Source: Gordionus sp. m RMFG-2023 (lineage: Eukaryota; Nematomorpha; Gordioida; Chordodea; Parachordodidae). Taken from it: a DNA stretch of 64,000 nt. Below, piece by piece: positions 23,939 through 35,771 of the stretch. Position 1 is the stretch's first letter. Every line of letters begins with the position of its first letter. The translations under genes were made by a program, and so were the position numbers. The stretch is from positions 42,571,561 through 42,635,560 of the forward strand of contig NC_088775.1 in assembly GCF_954871325.1 (NCBI RefSeq), given 5' to 3'. Below the pieces are notes generated by a model. The model did no database searches. It saw only the letters and a program-made list of their open reading frames with translations, and had not been told where the DNA came from.

Positions 23939-24172
23939 CAGAGACCTGTAGGGCCGGGCGAGCTAGACCGTTTATTAATTTTTCTAAATATTCCCGGGCC
24001 GGGCAAAAAAAAATTTTTGTAAACCGTATATTTTAAAACCAAATATTTTAAATCGCCATTATTAGTTTGAAAAATTATAAATAATTTCAATATATTTTTA
24101 AAAAATCCGGGCTGGGTCGAAAATTAAAAAAAATCCAGGCCGGATCGTGAAAATGGTACCTGCAGGTCTTTG
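23939..24172. mobile_element. 234-bp hAT-like MITE with GC-rich islands
   Basis: The left end CAGAGACCTGTAGGG and the complement of the right end CAAAGACCTGCAGG pair as terminal inverted repeats. The flanks gctatgac (23931-23938) and gctataaa (24173-24180) match at 6 of 8 bases. The interior alternates AT-rich DNA with gggccgggcg, cccgggccgggc and ccaggccgg, so GC islands stand out. It is non-coding and is the best-preserved member of a family with fragments at 4679, 22963 and 27064. Confidence 0.75.
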
Positions 24173-24313
24173 GCTATAAAAAAAATGATATATCTAATTT
24201 TATAAATTGTAAAACTTACAAAATTATGTTAATAACAGATATTATTATCGTTTTGTTATGTTAATTAAAACTTTATTCATTTTTAAAAGGATTTAGGAGA
24301 AACAGAACGCATA

Positions 24314-24425
24314 AAAATCAAGGGAGCTTTTAACTTGATATTCGTAAATATTAAAAATTACATTATATTAAAATCAAGGGAGCTTTTAACTTGATATTCG
24401 TAAATATTAAACATTACATTATATT
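24314..24425. repeat. Two tandem copies of a 56-bp unit
   Basis: aaaatcaagggagcttttaa at 24314 recurs at 24370, and the following bases (cttgatattcgtaaatatta...) are the same in both copies with one substitution. This is a very recent local duplication. Confidence 0.85.
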
Positions 24426-25119
24426 ATAAAGATAATCAATAAAGATGAAAAGATTGAGGGGGTAAGGATATAAAAAAAAGAAGAATAAACTTTATTTTTA
24501 GATTGGTTAAGAAATATGTTACTTCTCTATTTTCAGCCTTTCATAGTCTGTTATTTCAATAGCGCTCCTTAAATTGTCCAATCTCTGCTTAGGGGCTCTA
24601 GTATATAAATGTAAATAAAAGGTAATATGACAAATATTCAGGCTGACTGATTTGGTTTAAAGTGGGTATAAATATTTCATATTTTATTCAGGGTCCGAAA
24701 TGCCTTTTAGAAAATGGAATGTTTAATAAAATAACGTTACATGAACCCACTCGGAAAGGTATGTTCTGGAATAATAAAGAATATATATATATGTAAAGTT
24801 CAATAAACAATAATAATTTATTCCAATGCGTTTGGTTCGGTTTATTATTATTTCAGAGTGGGTTCTTTTACGATTTTCTTAATAAATTTCTTTTTGTTTA
24901 AAAGATTTTTCTTTCTCTATTGCCCATTTCAAATAGCTAATTATAAATTTTTCCTATGCATAAATATATTTTTCGCAATAGGCTGAGTAAACCAGCTAAG
25001 CATAATTAGGCTTACTTAAAAATTATAAACTTCCTTAGACTTACCAAACAGCAAATCTTAATTAAGCGTAGTCTTAAAGTTTTTAGTAGGAAGTGTCTAA
25101 CCTCCCCTTTACGATATTG
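24426..25119. other. Non-coding stretch before hAT copy A2
   Basis: No gene is recognised; mixed AT-rich DNA with an (at)n run near 24780. Confidence 0.4.
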
Positions 25120-26230
25120 GAAAGTAAGGAAATTAGGGCGAATATAGAAGACGAATTTCAGAAATTATGTCATTGTTGAATCAAAAGCAGAGCTCAATAA
25201 ATTTAATATTTATCTATCTCGACTCGCAGCAAGGCAGGTCTATCGTTCCAATATTAGTATTGGAGCCGAAGAATGCCATAGAATAAAGCTCTTTATCACC
25301 CTCTTGGATGCTTTTATAACTAAAATGAACGAAAGATTCTTAATTTATCAGAACTTACAAATATACAAATTTTATTACTGGCGAATCCTTCCGAATCTAT
25401 TTCAAATCTTGTTAGAGAAAAATTAAATATTTGGCAAATTTTTATTGTGAGGGTGTTAAAGTAACCCATGATGCATTACTAGCTGAATGTAAATTATGGT
25501 TGATAATGTTCAAAAAAAATGCTATAGATGCTTCGCATAATTTCAAACACATTTAGGACCATTTTCCCAATTTATAAAAATTATAATATATTTTTTTACC
25601 AATAAAAGGGCATTTACTTCTTTAACAAGAATATAGGCATACCTGAAAAGTAATGTTATTAAATGGCTCAATTTGAGCCGAATTTAAAAAACCAGAAAAA
25701 TATTGCCTAAGCCTCGATTCGCTATTGGATGCTCAAACTAGAGGACTACAATGGAGGAGTTTACCAAAAAGCCCGCCAACTCGTTGTTCTAAAAAATTTT
25801 TAACTTGCCCGCCCACTTGTTTTAAAAAAAATTATCCCATTTATCTATAAATTTTGTTTAACCTGCCCGCCCGCCTAATGTTTAAAAAAAATTTAATGGC
25901 TATTTATTTTTTATAACATATATAATATGCAATATTTTGAAATAAAATAATTATTTTTAATAAATTGAAGATTTTACCTGAAAAATATTATAAACTCACG
26001 CCAATTACTGTAAGAAAATTTTTAACTCACCTTTAAAAAACCCGACCACACCCTCCTAAAGTATGGGTGGGGACGGGCTAAAAAATACGCCCATTGCAGG
26101 CCTCATTAGTCACTACATGTCTTAATAAATTTATGAAAATAAAGATATACTTTGACTCCTAGAATAATTTTTATAAAAAACTTAATCACCCCCCCCCCTC
26201 CCACACAGCGAATCCCTGCGTACACGCCTG
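25120..26230 (+). mobile_element. hAT element, DUF4371 type, truncated copy A2
   Basis: Frames read SKEIRANIEDEFQ, VESKAELNKFNIYLSRLAAR, IKLFITLLDAFITKMNERF and, near the end, ATNKRAFTSLTRI. These align with the 3' third of the transposase in copy A1 (which reads KEIRANADEEF, VESKAELYEFNICLPRLAVR). The right terminus is ...CCTGCGTACACGCCTG at 26215-26230 after a C-rich run, again like A1. The 5' two thirds are absent. A MITE (25739-26107) sits between coding remnant and terminus. Confidence 0.75.
25739..26107. mobile_element. MITE-like insertion inside hAT copy A2
   Basis: The left part reads agaggactacaatggagg and the complement of the right part tgaggcctgcaatgggcg, giving an imperfect inverted pair. 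The interior has repeated gcccgcc/cccgacc islands (25772, 25810, 25867, 26041). No clear target duplication was found. It is probably a relative of the other CCGGGC-rich MITEs here. Confidence 0.45.
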
Positions 26231-26690
26231 GCTCTTTGCCATTATTTCATATTCATAATATTATATTTAAAAAAATTTATCTAAACAAATCAGAGTAAAA
26301 ATGTTATTATTTAAAATTCTTTCGATATTTTTGCCTAGATCTGTTAATAGCTTAATATTCAAAATTAATTTTAATTTTATTCAATAGTTTGTGATTTGGG
26401 AATTTTATTTAGAAATTTTTTTAAATAATATTATGTTATTTAAATTCAAAGTAATATCTCTTGTTAAATTTTTTTGTACGAATTTTCGGGCTACCATATT
26501 TTTAATATGAACAATATTTTAATGTTTGATATCCATATTTTCAATTGTTCAAGAAATCCTTTTTAAAATTTCACAAGGACGTAGAATTTTTTTAAATTAA
26601 TCTGATAGATAATACTTGAATCATATCTGAGGATCAACTTATTATTGCTATCCTAAAATAGTATTCTCGGAAAACTAATTTTTTTACTTT
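26231..26690. other. AT-rich spacer
   Basis: Nothing recognised. Confidence 0.4.
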
Positions 26691-27650
26691 AAAAAAATGA
26701 AAAAATATTTATTTATCCAATAAATAAAGTATATTCAAAAATAGAACTAATTTTTTATTTATAGATATAAAATATCTAAGTTTTAAATGAATATAGAATT
26801 ATATTTCTTTTAAATTATAAATATTTTCTAAAGAAGTGAATATATGCAATCTCAAGAATCTATAACAAATGGCTTTCAGGATGGTATGATTTTAAAGAAA
26901 ATAGCATACTCACGGGCTTCAGGCGATATTTTTTAAAAAAATTCGGACCGGGCTGGGCTTTAGGCAAATTTGTTTGAAATTTCGGGGCTGTCAGGACAAA
27001 ATATTTAGCCAGCCGGGCCGGATTATTCAAAAAATTCTTAACAGGTCAGGCCTGCAGACCTCTGATTGGTTAATATGATGATTAGTTTGATAAATTTAAT
27101 GTTACAAAAATTATCATTTCAACATTTAGAAAATTATCTCCCCCACCCCCCTCCTATCTCGTAAATTCTGGCTACATAAAATTTTATTCAGACTATCCTA
27201 AATACTTAGCAAAATTTTGGCTAAGCCCATGGTAAAATAAAGTACGCAGAGTTGTTAAAGAGTGGCGCTCCTGTAGTGCCTCTACAATTTTTCGTCGCTA
27301 AATTTTTTGTACTGACTGGCTCGAAATCTTAAACAACTTTCCTTAAAGCCTAGCCCGGTCTGAAATTTTCTAAAAAATATCGCCTGAAGGCCTGAGATTT
27401 TCTAAAAAATCTGCCCAAAGCCCGTGAGTATGCTATTTTCTTTAAATTCATAAATACCATCCTGAATACCTTTTGTTATAGATTCTTGAGATTGCATAAT
27501 TATTCACTTCTTTAGGAAATATTTATAATTTAAAAAAATATAATTCTATATCCATTTAAAACTTAGATATTTTATATCTATAAATAAAAAATTAGTTCTA
27601 TTTTTGAATATACTTTTTATTAGATAAATTAATTTTTTTTCATTTTTTTC
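26691..27650. repeat. Long inverted repeat, arms ~320-350 bp
   Basis: 26691-27007 matches the complement of 27298-27650 along its length, including gaaaatagcatactcacgg and gtatattcaaaaatagaac. The right arm has about 32 extra bases near 27390-27425. The arms contain non-coding AT-rich DNA plus one CCGGGCTGGG island. The 290-bp centre holds a MITE terminus (cctgcagacctctg, ending 27064) and the left end of the hAT at 27247. One arm therefore lies inside that hAT and the other outside. Confidence 0.8.
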
Positions 27651-28866
27651 AAAACCCTCCTTTTAAAATCAGGAGCAGGATCTAGCTCCTTTTAGGGCTG
27701 GAGTGAAAGAGCGCCGCTCCACCGCTCTTTTAAATTTAATGTATAAATTAAATTATTTTCTAAATATTAATAAATCTATTTATTTGTTAATTAAAATTCA
27801 ATAAAAATGAAATTTTATTTTATTTAAATGCAATATTAAATGTTGAGTCGAGTTTTATATTAGTTTTCCATCTAATCAGTTAAAATATTAAACATCAAAT
27901 TTTTCTTTCTTTTTATATTGAAAATTTCTTGAAAAATCTTGTAAGTTTATTAATAGTCATTTTATAAATATATGATAAAAAATAGTTTTTGATATTATAG
28001 ATTCAGACATCATAGAAGAAAAAATCGAATTTCCACTTCCATAATACAAAAAATATTTTTCTCTTCTAAAAGAGTTAGATCCTAATGATGCTAATGAAAC
28101 TAATATTCAAAAATAAATGACTTAGCAAATTTATTTTGCCAACCTCTCTTGTAGAGTCTATTATAAGCGGTATTAATAAAAGGTTTATAGGAAAATAACT
28201 TTATTGCAGATTTTCAAATGTTTGTAATGATGAAAATATCATTGCGGCTATTATTCATCCTGTATACAAATTAAATTGGGAATGAAAAATGAAAAATGAA
28301 AAAAATATGGATATAAAATACAAATTAATTAAATTTTTAAGAAAACAAACTCCTGATGCTAAAATCGCTACTAGTTCACGGGAACCCTGCAATGATTTGG
28401 AAAATTTTTAGAATTCAATGAAATTGATGATCAGGAAGATAATATCTTGGACAAATATTTTTCCTGAATTAAAAAATATTTTTATAAAATACAATACCCC
28501 GTTTTCCTCTAGTGCTCCTGTTAAGCGCCTCTTTAGTATTGCTAAACAGGTTTAAGGATAGAGGCTTGAATGTTTGTTAGATTCAAATTACTTTTAAAAG
28601 CTAATAGAAGGTTATAAATATTCTGATATATCATTTAATATAAGTAAAACTTTTTTGATAAAAAAAATGATTTTGTTTCGTGTACTTTCTAAAAAAAATG
28701 AAAATCAAAGGAGCGGCTATGGAGTGGCACTCAGAGCGGGAGCTAGATCCTTTTAAAAATTTAGTAGCGGGATCAGGAGCTAGCTCCTATTTTTTTTATT
28801 TTTTTTGAGAAGGTAGGAGTGGGAACGGGAGCTAGTTACTTTTAAATAAGAGCGTTAACAATTCTG
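27247..28866 (+). mobile_element. hAT element D, 1.6 kb
   Basis: The left end CAGAGTTGTTAAAGAGTGG and the complement of the right end CAGAATTGTTAACGCTC pair as termini. The flanks aaagtacg (27239-27246) and aaattaag (28867-28874) agree at 6 of 8 bases. Subterminal regions on both sides are rich in gagcgg/agctcc and ggagctagatcc phrases. A hAT transposase remnant fills the right half. The left half is occupied by one arm of the long inverted repeat. Confidence 0.75.
28000..28640 (+). pseudogene. hAT-D transposase C-terminal remnant
   Basis: Frames read NDENIIAAIIHPVYKLNWE (about 28228-28284), where hAT proteins have A-x-x-HP-x-(F/Y)KL-x-W. Further on come [11 protein letters not shown], then FYKIQYPVF and, in shifted frames, [14 protein letters not shown] (about 28510-28550), the C-terminal dimerisation signature. 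Stops and frameshifts abound. The N-terminal half is missing. Confidence 0.65.
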
Positions 28867-31800
28867 AAATTAAGGTTTCTTACAAAATAACCGAGGTGTT
28901 CTATTATAAGCATCATAAGATCTTAGCATGAATGCAATTAATATGATTTCTTTTTTAAATTATATATGATCTAAATCACGATTTATAAATATTAAAAAAT
29001 AAATTATGATTTTTGCCCACCTTAAATATGAATCCTTTCATTGCAATATGACCCGTTGATAGAATAAATTATTTATTAGGGAAGAATTTAAGAAGGAAAT
29101 ACAATGTAATCACAATAATGTATGGCAAAAATCTGAATGTGGGAGGGGATAATTCTTTATAACTATCTTAAAGTATAAATTTTGAAAATTACCTTTTTCT
29201 ACAAGATATCTAAAAAAGGGGTGACTGCGAGAGCTTTAAATCGTTCTCATAAAATCCTGATGCCACCTGAACAAGTCATATCAATTTTTCAGGTTTATTT
29301 TAAAATAATATTTGATTTTAAAATAAATGTTTAAAAATATTATTACATATATTTGCAATAACATTATCGCTCCGGTGATCATAAATTGATCGGCTCGTAT
29401 CTACATCCCACGTAATAATTTTATTATTAAATTTTATACAAAATATTAACATGTTAGGGTTTGTGCCAATTTAGTGCAAGTATGATTACACTAAGGCTTA
29501 TGCAGATTAGTCTGATTCAATTACTAGGGCTTTGACAAATACCATATTAACTTTTAATAAAATTATATTTATTTAAATTAAGAATATTCTTCTAAGATTT
29601 TTCTTTTGTTATGGGCAGATGCAGCGAAATGGCAAATACCCTTAATATAAATTAACCCTACTAAAAGTTCTGCAAGTATGCCCACTTTGGGACAAAAATA
29701 TAGATATAACATCTGACTCTGAGCCTATTTAAAAAAATCTAATTTAAATTTATATAATTGCGCCATGTATAGTATAAATTCTAAGATCTAAAAATTTCCT
29801 TTATGTATTAGAATTTAAATATTTATTTATGTTAGAGTTGCAACCGAGGGGAAAAAGGGAAAATATTTTTTGGCAAAAAAAATAATTATTTAAATTGTCA
29901 TATTTTTAACTCACTTCCAATTTCCTCTTGATGTTATCAATACTTTGTTCTACTTTTTATTTACTAAATATAATAATAAACCAATTAAAATGAAAGTATT
30001 ACCTGCAATAAAACTCATAACTCCTTATGGCGAATTCGACAAATCAACAAGAGTTTTGGCATCATCCACTCAGATTTTTTTTTGTATATTGTTAGTAATA
30101 CCACTGATAACTAACAAAATAAAATCCTTAGTCTCAAGTTTATCCCGTGGTTACGATATGGTCGCTTAAGGTGTTAAAAAAAGTGCCGCCTGGAATTTTT
30201 AAATTTTGCTATTTTTAATATTTGGCTGTAATTTGTAAATTGTTCCGAAGGGAAATTGAAAATATTAGTATTAAATGAATGTTAATCGTTCCATATGATT
30301 TTTCATCCAAATTAATGGATATAATTTAATTTTATTCTTTCTTAAAAAATCAGCACGAGTTTGTAATTTTTTTATTATGGCAGACCGGTCTCTGCCAAAA
30401 ATATTAAAGCAGGTATCTAAGACATTAATATCTTTTAAGTTGGACAGGCAAAGTTCTACTAAGCGCGCATAAATTTAATTTGAGCTGGCCTAAAATATTT
30501 TCTATTTGGGTAAAAATATTTTTTATCACTCCTAAAATTGGTCCTTAAGTACTCTTGTATGATATAGGCTATAGTAGCCACACTTTTGAAACTAGTTTTT
30601 TTTCAATGCAATTATTTCTTTATTTAAATTTTAATTTATTTAAATCTCTTTAATTAAAATTTGAAAATTATTTTATATAATAAAAATAAGAATGCTGAAT
30701 AAAAATTTTATAAAGCTACTTTAAATTTATCTAGTTACTATTAAAATGTAAGAAAGTATAATTAGTTACAAGCTATTTTTTCCAAATGTAACTAGTAACT
30801 GAAACTAATTACCTTTTTAAGAATATAACTTATAACTGTAACTATTGACTTTTTAAAAGTAATTTATACTTAATTACTTATTCGTGTTTATATAAATACT
30901 CGTATATTTAATTTTTTTTTTAATATATGTATAATGTTATAGAATGCTGGAACTGCTATCCACTTATGAATACCTAGCTATAAAGAAAAATTGTCAGGTG
31001 AAAACTCCAACACCTATCCATTGTAAAGATTCTTCAAAAATGTTTGAATTTTAAATTTATTTATTTATTATAATACCATATAAGAAATGGATAATTGTAA
31101 TCGCTTTTATTTTATATTAGAACCAATGTATAATTCATACAATAAAATTATTTTATACATATCAGCGGCATATAAAAAGGGCTGCGGACCCTATGAATGG
31201 GTGAAGTGAGGGGGAAAGAGTGGAATTAATCCCTCCATTTGAAGTTTATTCGCCTCAATTTGATAGAATATTAATTTATTTATATTAGATCTATTTGTTA
31301 ATATACATATTTAAATGCTTATTTTTCTGATTTTGAAATTTATATTTTTTCATTACATGCTTTTGACAGATTGTTTCTAAAATATAATTATATTTCACAC
31401 CCTAACTCTTCATATGCCTTTTTATTATAAATAAAAAATCACTCTTAAAATATTATTCCAAAGCAATTTTTGTTTTTATTTTAGACTTTTTTTAAGTTTG
31501 CCTCATTCTGCTTTTCTAGATTTTTAGGACTAGTTACGATTATGTTCATATTTTTTCTAAGTTTTATTTTTTTTTATTGGTTTCAATTTAGAAATAAGAT
31601 ACAACATAAACGATATCAAAATAAAATATATTTTATTTGCCCTGTTTGTTTTGATTGTGAAATACTCAGGAAGATAAATTTAACCTAAAATTAGGATTAA
31701 ATATTTTAATATTAAAAAAATTGTAACAAAATGTATCGAATAAAAATATACCGTTAAAAGTATCTAGATACCAAAAATTATCTAGATAATATCCAGATAC

Positions 31801-33342
31801 AATATTTATGTATCTGGGTACCGTTTCTAGATACTTAACTCTGAAAAATAAATTAATATAGCCATTTTCAACTTTAACATCTAAATTACCTGCAATATAG
31901 TTTTTTAAAAAAATTCAAAAAATAGAGTATATTTTAAAAACATATAAAAAATATATAAATTTATTTATTCATGGATAAAAAATATTAGGAAATAATGGCG
32001 CCTACAACGGAGGTTGGGATGCGAAGTAACTGCTTCCTAAAATTTGCTTGGGGGAAAAGATCTTTAAAACAATAGATTTATAGGAAAATATTATACCCCG
32101 ATGATGCTGAGGATACTAAAAAAATTTATTTTATTTATTGTGAAGGGTTAGATAAGTGTCAGAATATCAATCGCGATATTATTGTACATGAATCTTCATA
32201 GGCACATAAGATGGCTGATTAGGAAAACTGTTCATTACAAAAATTTGGTATTAAGATATCTATACCCCAAAAAGAATGTGTTAATAATAAACGCTCAACC
32301 ATAAGAATATGATGCCATGCTTGTTTCTTTCTCATAATCAAGCCTTCTGGGGGAACACGCAATAAGAAGGCAATATGTTAGGTCTTATAAAATCTGAAGA
32401 TTTTGCCATTTCTACTATGGTTAATACTATAGTTTTCATAATAGAAAAATCTTATTTTATTTATTACTTTGTGTTTTGGATGAAATATTAAAGATAACAA
32501 GCTTAGCTTCATAATTGGAACCATTTCAAAGGATATAAGGTTAATATCTCAAATTTAATTGGTAAATGAGTGTCTGATTCAGTTGAGAAAAAAAATTTAA
32601 GTTATTGTCTTGTATCATTTTTTAATCTTTTTAGAGAATAAAACTGAATATTTGGTTGTTTTTTCTAAGGCTCAAATTTTATGAAGGGAAGCAATTTATT
32701 TTCTAATTTTGAAAGTTCTAAGCTTCAAACATTTAAATCCAAAAATAATGGTATATATATACTTTCATTTAAATATTATATTTTATTTAAGCTTTAAAAC
32801 CAACGTGTTTTAGACTGCACTTGATTTGATATTAATGTATTAATGAAATATTTAAAACGAATCCATGATATTTTCAAATCAAACCCCGTTTATTAAACTA
32901 AAATGACTGTTTGAAAAGACATTTGATAAAGATGAAATTGTAAATTTTGCCATTTGATATCAAGTCAAGTTTTCGAAAAAATTTCCATTCGAAATATTTA
33001 TAGATGGTTAAAAGGAGGGGGTGGGAGGTGTAATAGTTACAGATGACCTGGAAGTCAAATAATCAAAAATATCAATCCATTGCTATGATTCAGACTGGAA
33101 AAACTATTCTTTTATTTTCTTTATTGTTTGCTTCATTTCTTAATTTTAATCTTATTATCAATATAACAAAATTTATTAAGACAATTAAATATCGACGATA
33201 TAAATTCTTTCTCTTTATCTTCCCCTAATTTGTCTATATTATTCATTTAAAGAAAATATTTTGAATTTCTTTTCTTCCAATTTTAAAAAATATTTTTTAA
33301 ATTTATAACATTTTTTTTCATTTTTATAATGATTATATTAAG
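28867..33342. other. 4.5 kb AT-rich desert, no gene recognised
   Basis: Open frames here (29945-30169, 33043-33228) have no recognisable motif. At 30735-30890 there is a stretch rich in agttac/gtaact phrases, resembling the subterminal region of the TAGTGCTGTAA hAT family but without termini. At 30386 cagaccggtctctg forms a short palindrome with a MITE-like end. Around 32090-32280 a frame reading PDDAEDTKKIYF is too short to assign. Confidence 0.4.
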
Positions 33343-33702
33343 TAAAATTCTTTATAAAATAATTCTCTATAAAATATATTCTTTATAAAATAATTCTCTA
33401 TAAAATACATTCTTTATAAAATACTTCTCTATAAAATCATTCTTTGTAAAATCATTCTCTATAAAATTATTCTCTAGAAAATCATTCTCTATTAAAGTAA
33501 AATCATTTTCTATAAAAAATTTTTCTATAAAATCATTCTCTATAAAATAATTCTCTGTAAAATCATTCTCTATATACGACATTCTCTATAAATGACATTC
33601 TCTATAATTGTATTCTCTGTAAAATACATTCTCTATAAAATAATTCTCTATAAAATAATTCTCTATAAAATAATTCTCTATAAAATAATTCTCTATAAAA
33701 TA
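33343..33702. repeat. Minisatellite, ~15-bp unit, about 24 copies
   Basis: The unit is close to ttctctataaaataa, with variants tcattctctataaaa and ttctttataaaat. The array is near-continuous for 360 bp, with the most uniform copies at the right end (33620-33700). The minus-strand open frame with repeating 'ENDFIE' is a translation of the repeat and is not taken as a gene. Confidence 0.9.
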
Positions 33703-33949
33703 TTTATTAAAATAAAAAAGGTTTTTATTAAATTTTTATAAAATTTGGTAATTATTGTGCAGTGTTGCTAAACACAAAATAATATTATATAAGCGCGATA
33801 TTACCAGTTATTTAAAACAGCGGTGAATATTTTAGCATTATTAAGAAAATAGTGAGATAACAACAATTTTGGTAAGTCAATAAATTAACCGTAATCTTTA
33901 CTATCTTAAATCAAGATTTCATGATATTTCTTAACATACAGGAGCAACC

Positions 33950-35771
33950 TTTACGTGGGACTGGTTCAACAATGAATGTAGAAAACATAATTTATTCTTT
34001 CTGGACTATTTATAGCAATGTTTTCATACACCATCCAAAAAGATCCTGAATTAAATAAAATTACGAAATTTATATACAAAAATACGCGATATACATCACC
34101 CAGATTCAAACGAAGTAATATCTATTATGGTAGATATGGTGCTTGATTATATTTCAAATAAATATAACAAAAAATAGATGATTTTTTTTGTCTTAAGGCG
34201 GAGGTGACAAAAGATGCATCAAGTTGTGAAAACCTGAGCATAATTAATTACATTTTTTCTGGAGAAGTCCAAAAATTAATAGGGATTATTAATTTACAGT
34301 GTCTTTCTGTTGAAAGCATTACTAATTGCATTTTAAAGCAACTTAATGAGTTAAATAAATTCAACGAATATGATAAACCAGGCATATGATGGTGCAAACG
34401 TTATGTCTGGCCGAAATGGAGGAGTGCAAACCTTACTTCAAAAAAGAATTAATCAAAAAGTTCCTTATACATTGCTATAACCACATGTTGCATCTTGTGG
34501 TTTAAACTGGTATAATAATATTGTTATCATTTCTAATTTTTTTAATTTACTCAATGCAATGCATTATTTTTTAGGCGGTTTAACGTATCCTGTAAATATG
34601 CAGACCATACTCTTAAGAGACAACTGGTCATTTAGAAACATCTCGCATCATTTATGTTAATTTTGAGGCTATTGGTGAAGTATTAGTTTACTTTTCTAAT
34701 AGAACTCTTAATTCAGAGGTTTCCATACAAGATTCTGTCGAAGCCTCTGGTTATTTATCTCAATACGTTAATATAAATTACGTTATATTAGCCATTATAA
34801 TTTATGAGATATTAATAACAATAGAACCACTATATAAGTATCTACAGTCAGTAGGTACTTATCAAGTGGATGCTAAAAATTGTATTAATTCCACTATAAA
34901 TATATTTTAAAAATATAAGAAGCAATAATTTTATTGATTTGATTAGAATAAGGCTGAAAAACTTTTAGCAAAATTTAATCACACTCCCCAGTCCTCAAAA
35001 ATCATCAAGGATACGTAAAACGCCTATAAACTTTCAACATTTTTTAGTCGAGACCAAATTATAATTTGATTGTGAAAAAGACTCCTATTGGAATTCTTTA
35101 AAAAAGGAATTATTGATTACTTTTTGATAATTTATTAGATAGATTTTCACAAGATGATTCTAATCTTCTATCAGGTTTTAATGCATTGTTCCCCTTTCAT
35201 AGTGATTATTTTATATCGGACAAAATGACCCGATTAAAATAATTATTAAACTTAAATATGGAAATTTTACATAATGAAATGAAAATAGCTAAAGGATTAT
35301 TAGCTGCAGAAGTTAAAGAAACACATAATTTTAAAAATATCCTAAATAATATGTATAAAAAAAATATCATCATGCATTTAGATAATTTTATAAATGCTAC
35401 TCAGCAGCCATCATCATTGGGATACCAACGACTTCTTGTGTGGCTTCTTTCCCTATAATAAAGAGAGTTGTACGAGCACTAGAGGGTCGATGAAAGATCA
35501 AAGTAAGCAAAATTTAATATTGATGTATGAAAAATAATTAACACACTTTAATTCATTTATGTTAAAATTTAAAAATAAAAATCGTCGTATTATATTATAT
35601 TTATAGTATTATTTTGTATGTTCATATTATAGTATTATTTTGTATTCATATAACATTAATAATTTTTTAATAAAAATAGCAAAAAATTTCTATGAATGCT
35701 TAATTATTTGTTTTATTTAAAAAAAATAGTGCTCCCCCCTAAGTAAGCAGCTGGCCCTGGCTACGGCTCTG
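33950..35771 (+). mobile_element. hAT element, DUF4371-like, degraded copy A3
   Basis: Frames read VTKDASSCENLSIINY (equivalent of the DETTD region), SVESITNCILKQLNELNKF, QAYDGANVMSGRNGGVQTLL (34380-34440), HCYNHMLHLVV, TSRIIYVNFEAIGEVLVYF and SQYVNINYVILA. The C-terminal part has EILHNEMKIAKGLLAAEVKE and IPTTSCVASF. The right terminus is ...GGCCCTGGCTACGGCTCTG ending at 35771; its complement CAGAGCCGTAGCC fits a hAT end. The element differs from copies A1/A2 in sequence, so it is a separate family. It is broken by stops throughout, and the left end is not defined. Confidence 0.7.

Noticed and set aside
29945-30169. 74-codon frame with a hydrophobic segment
   Set aside because: No motif, no supporting context and composition like random AT-rich DNA.
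33367-33582. Minus-strand open frame with repeating ENDFIE-type units, like a repeat protein
   Set aside because: It is the translation of the 15-bp minisatellite; the unit length is a multiple of three and lacks stops by chance.
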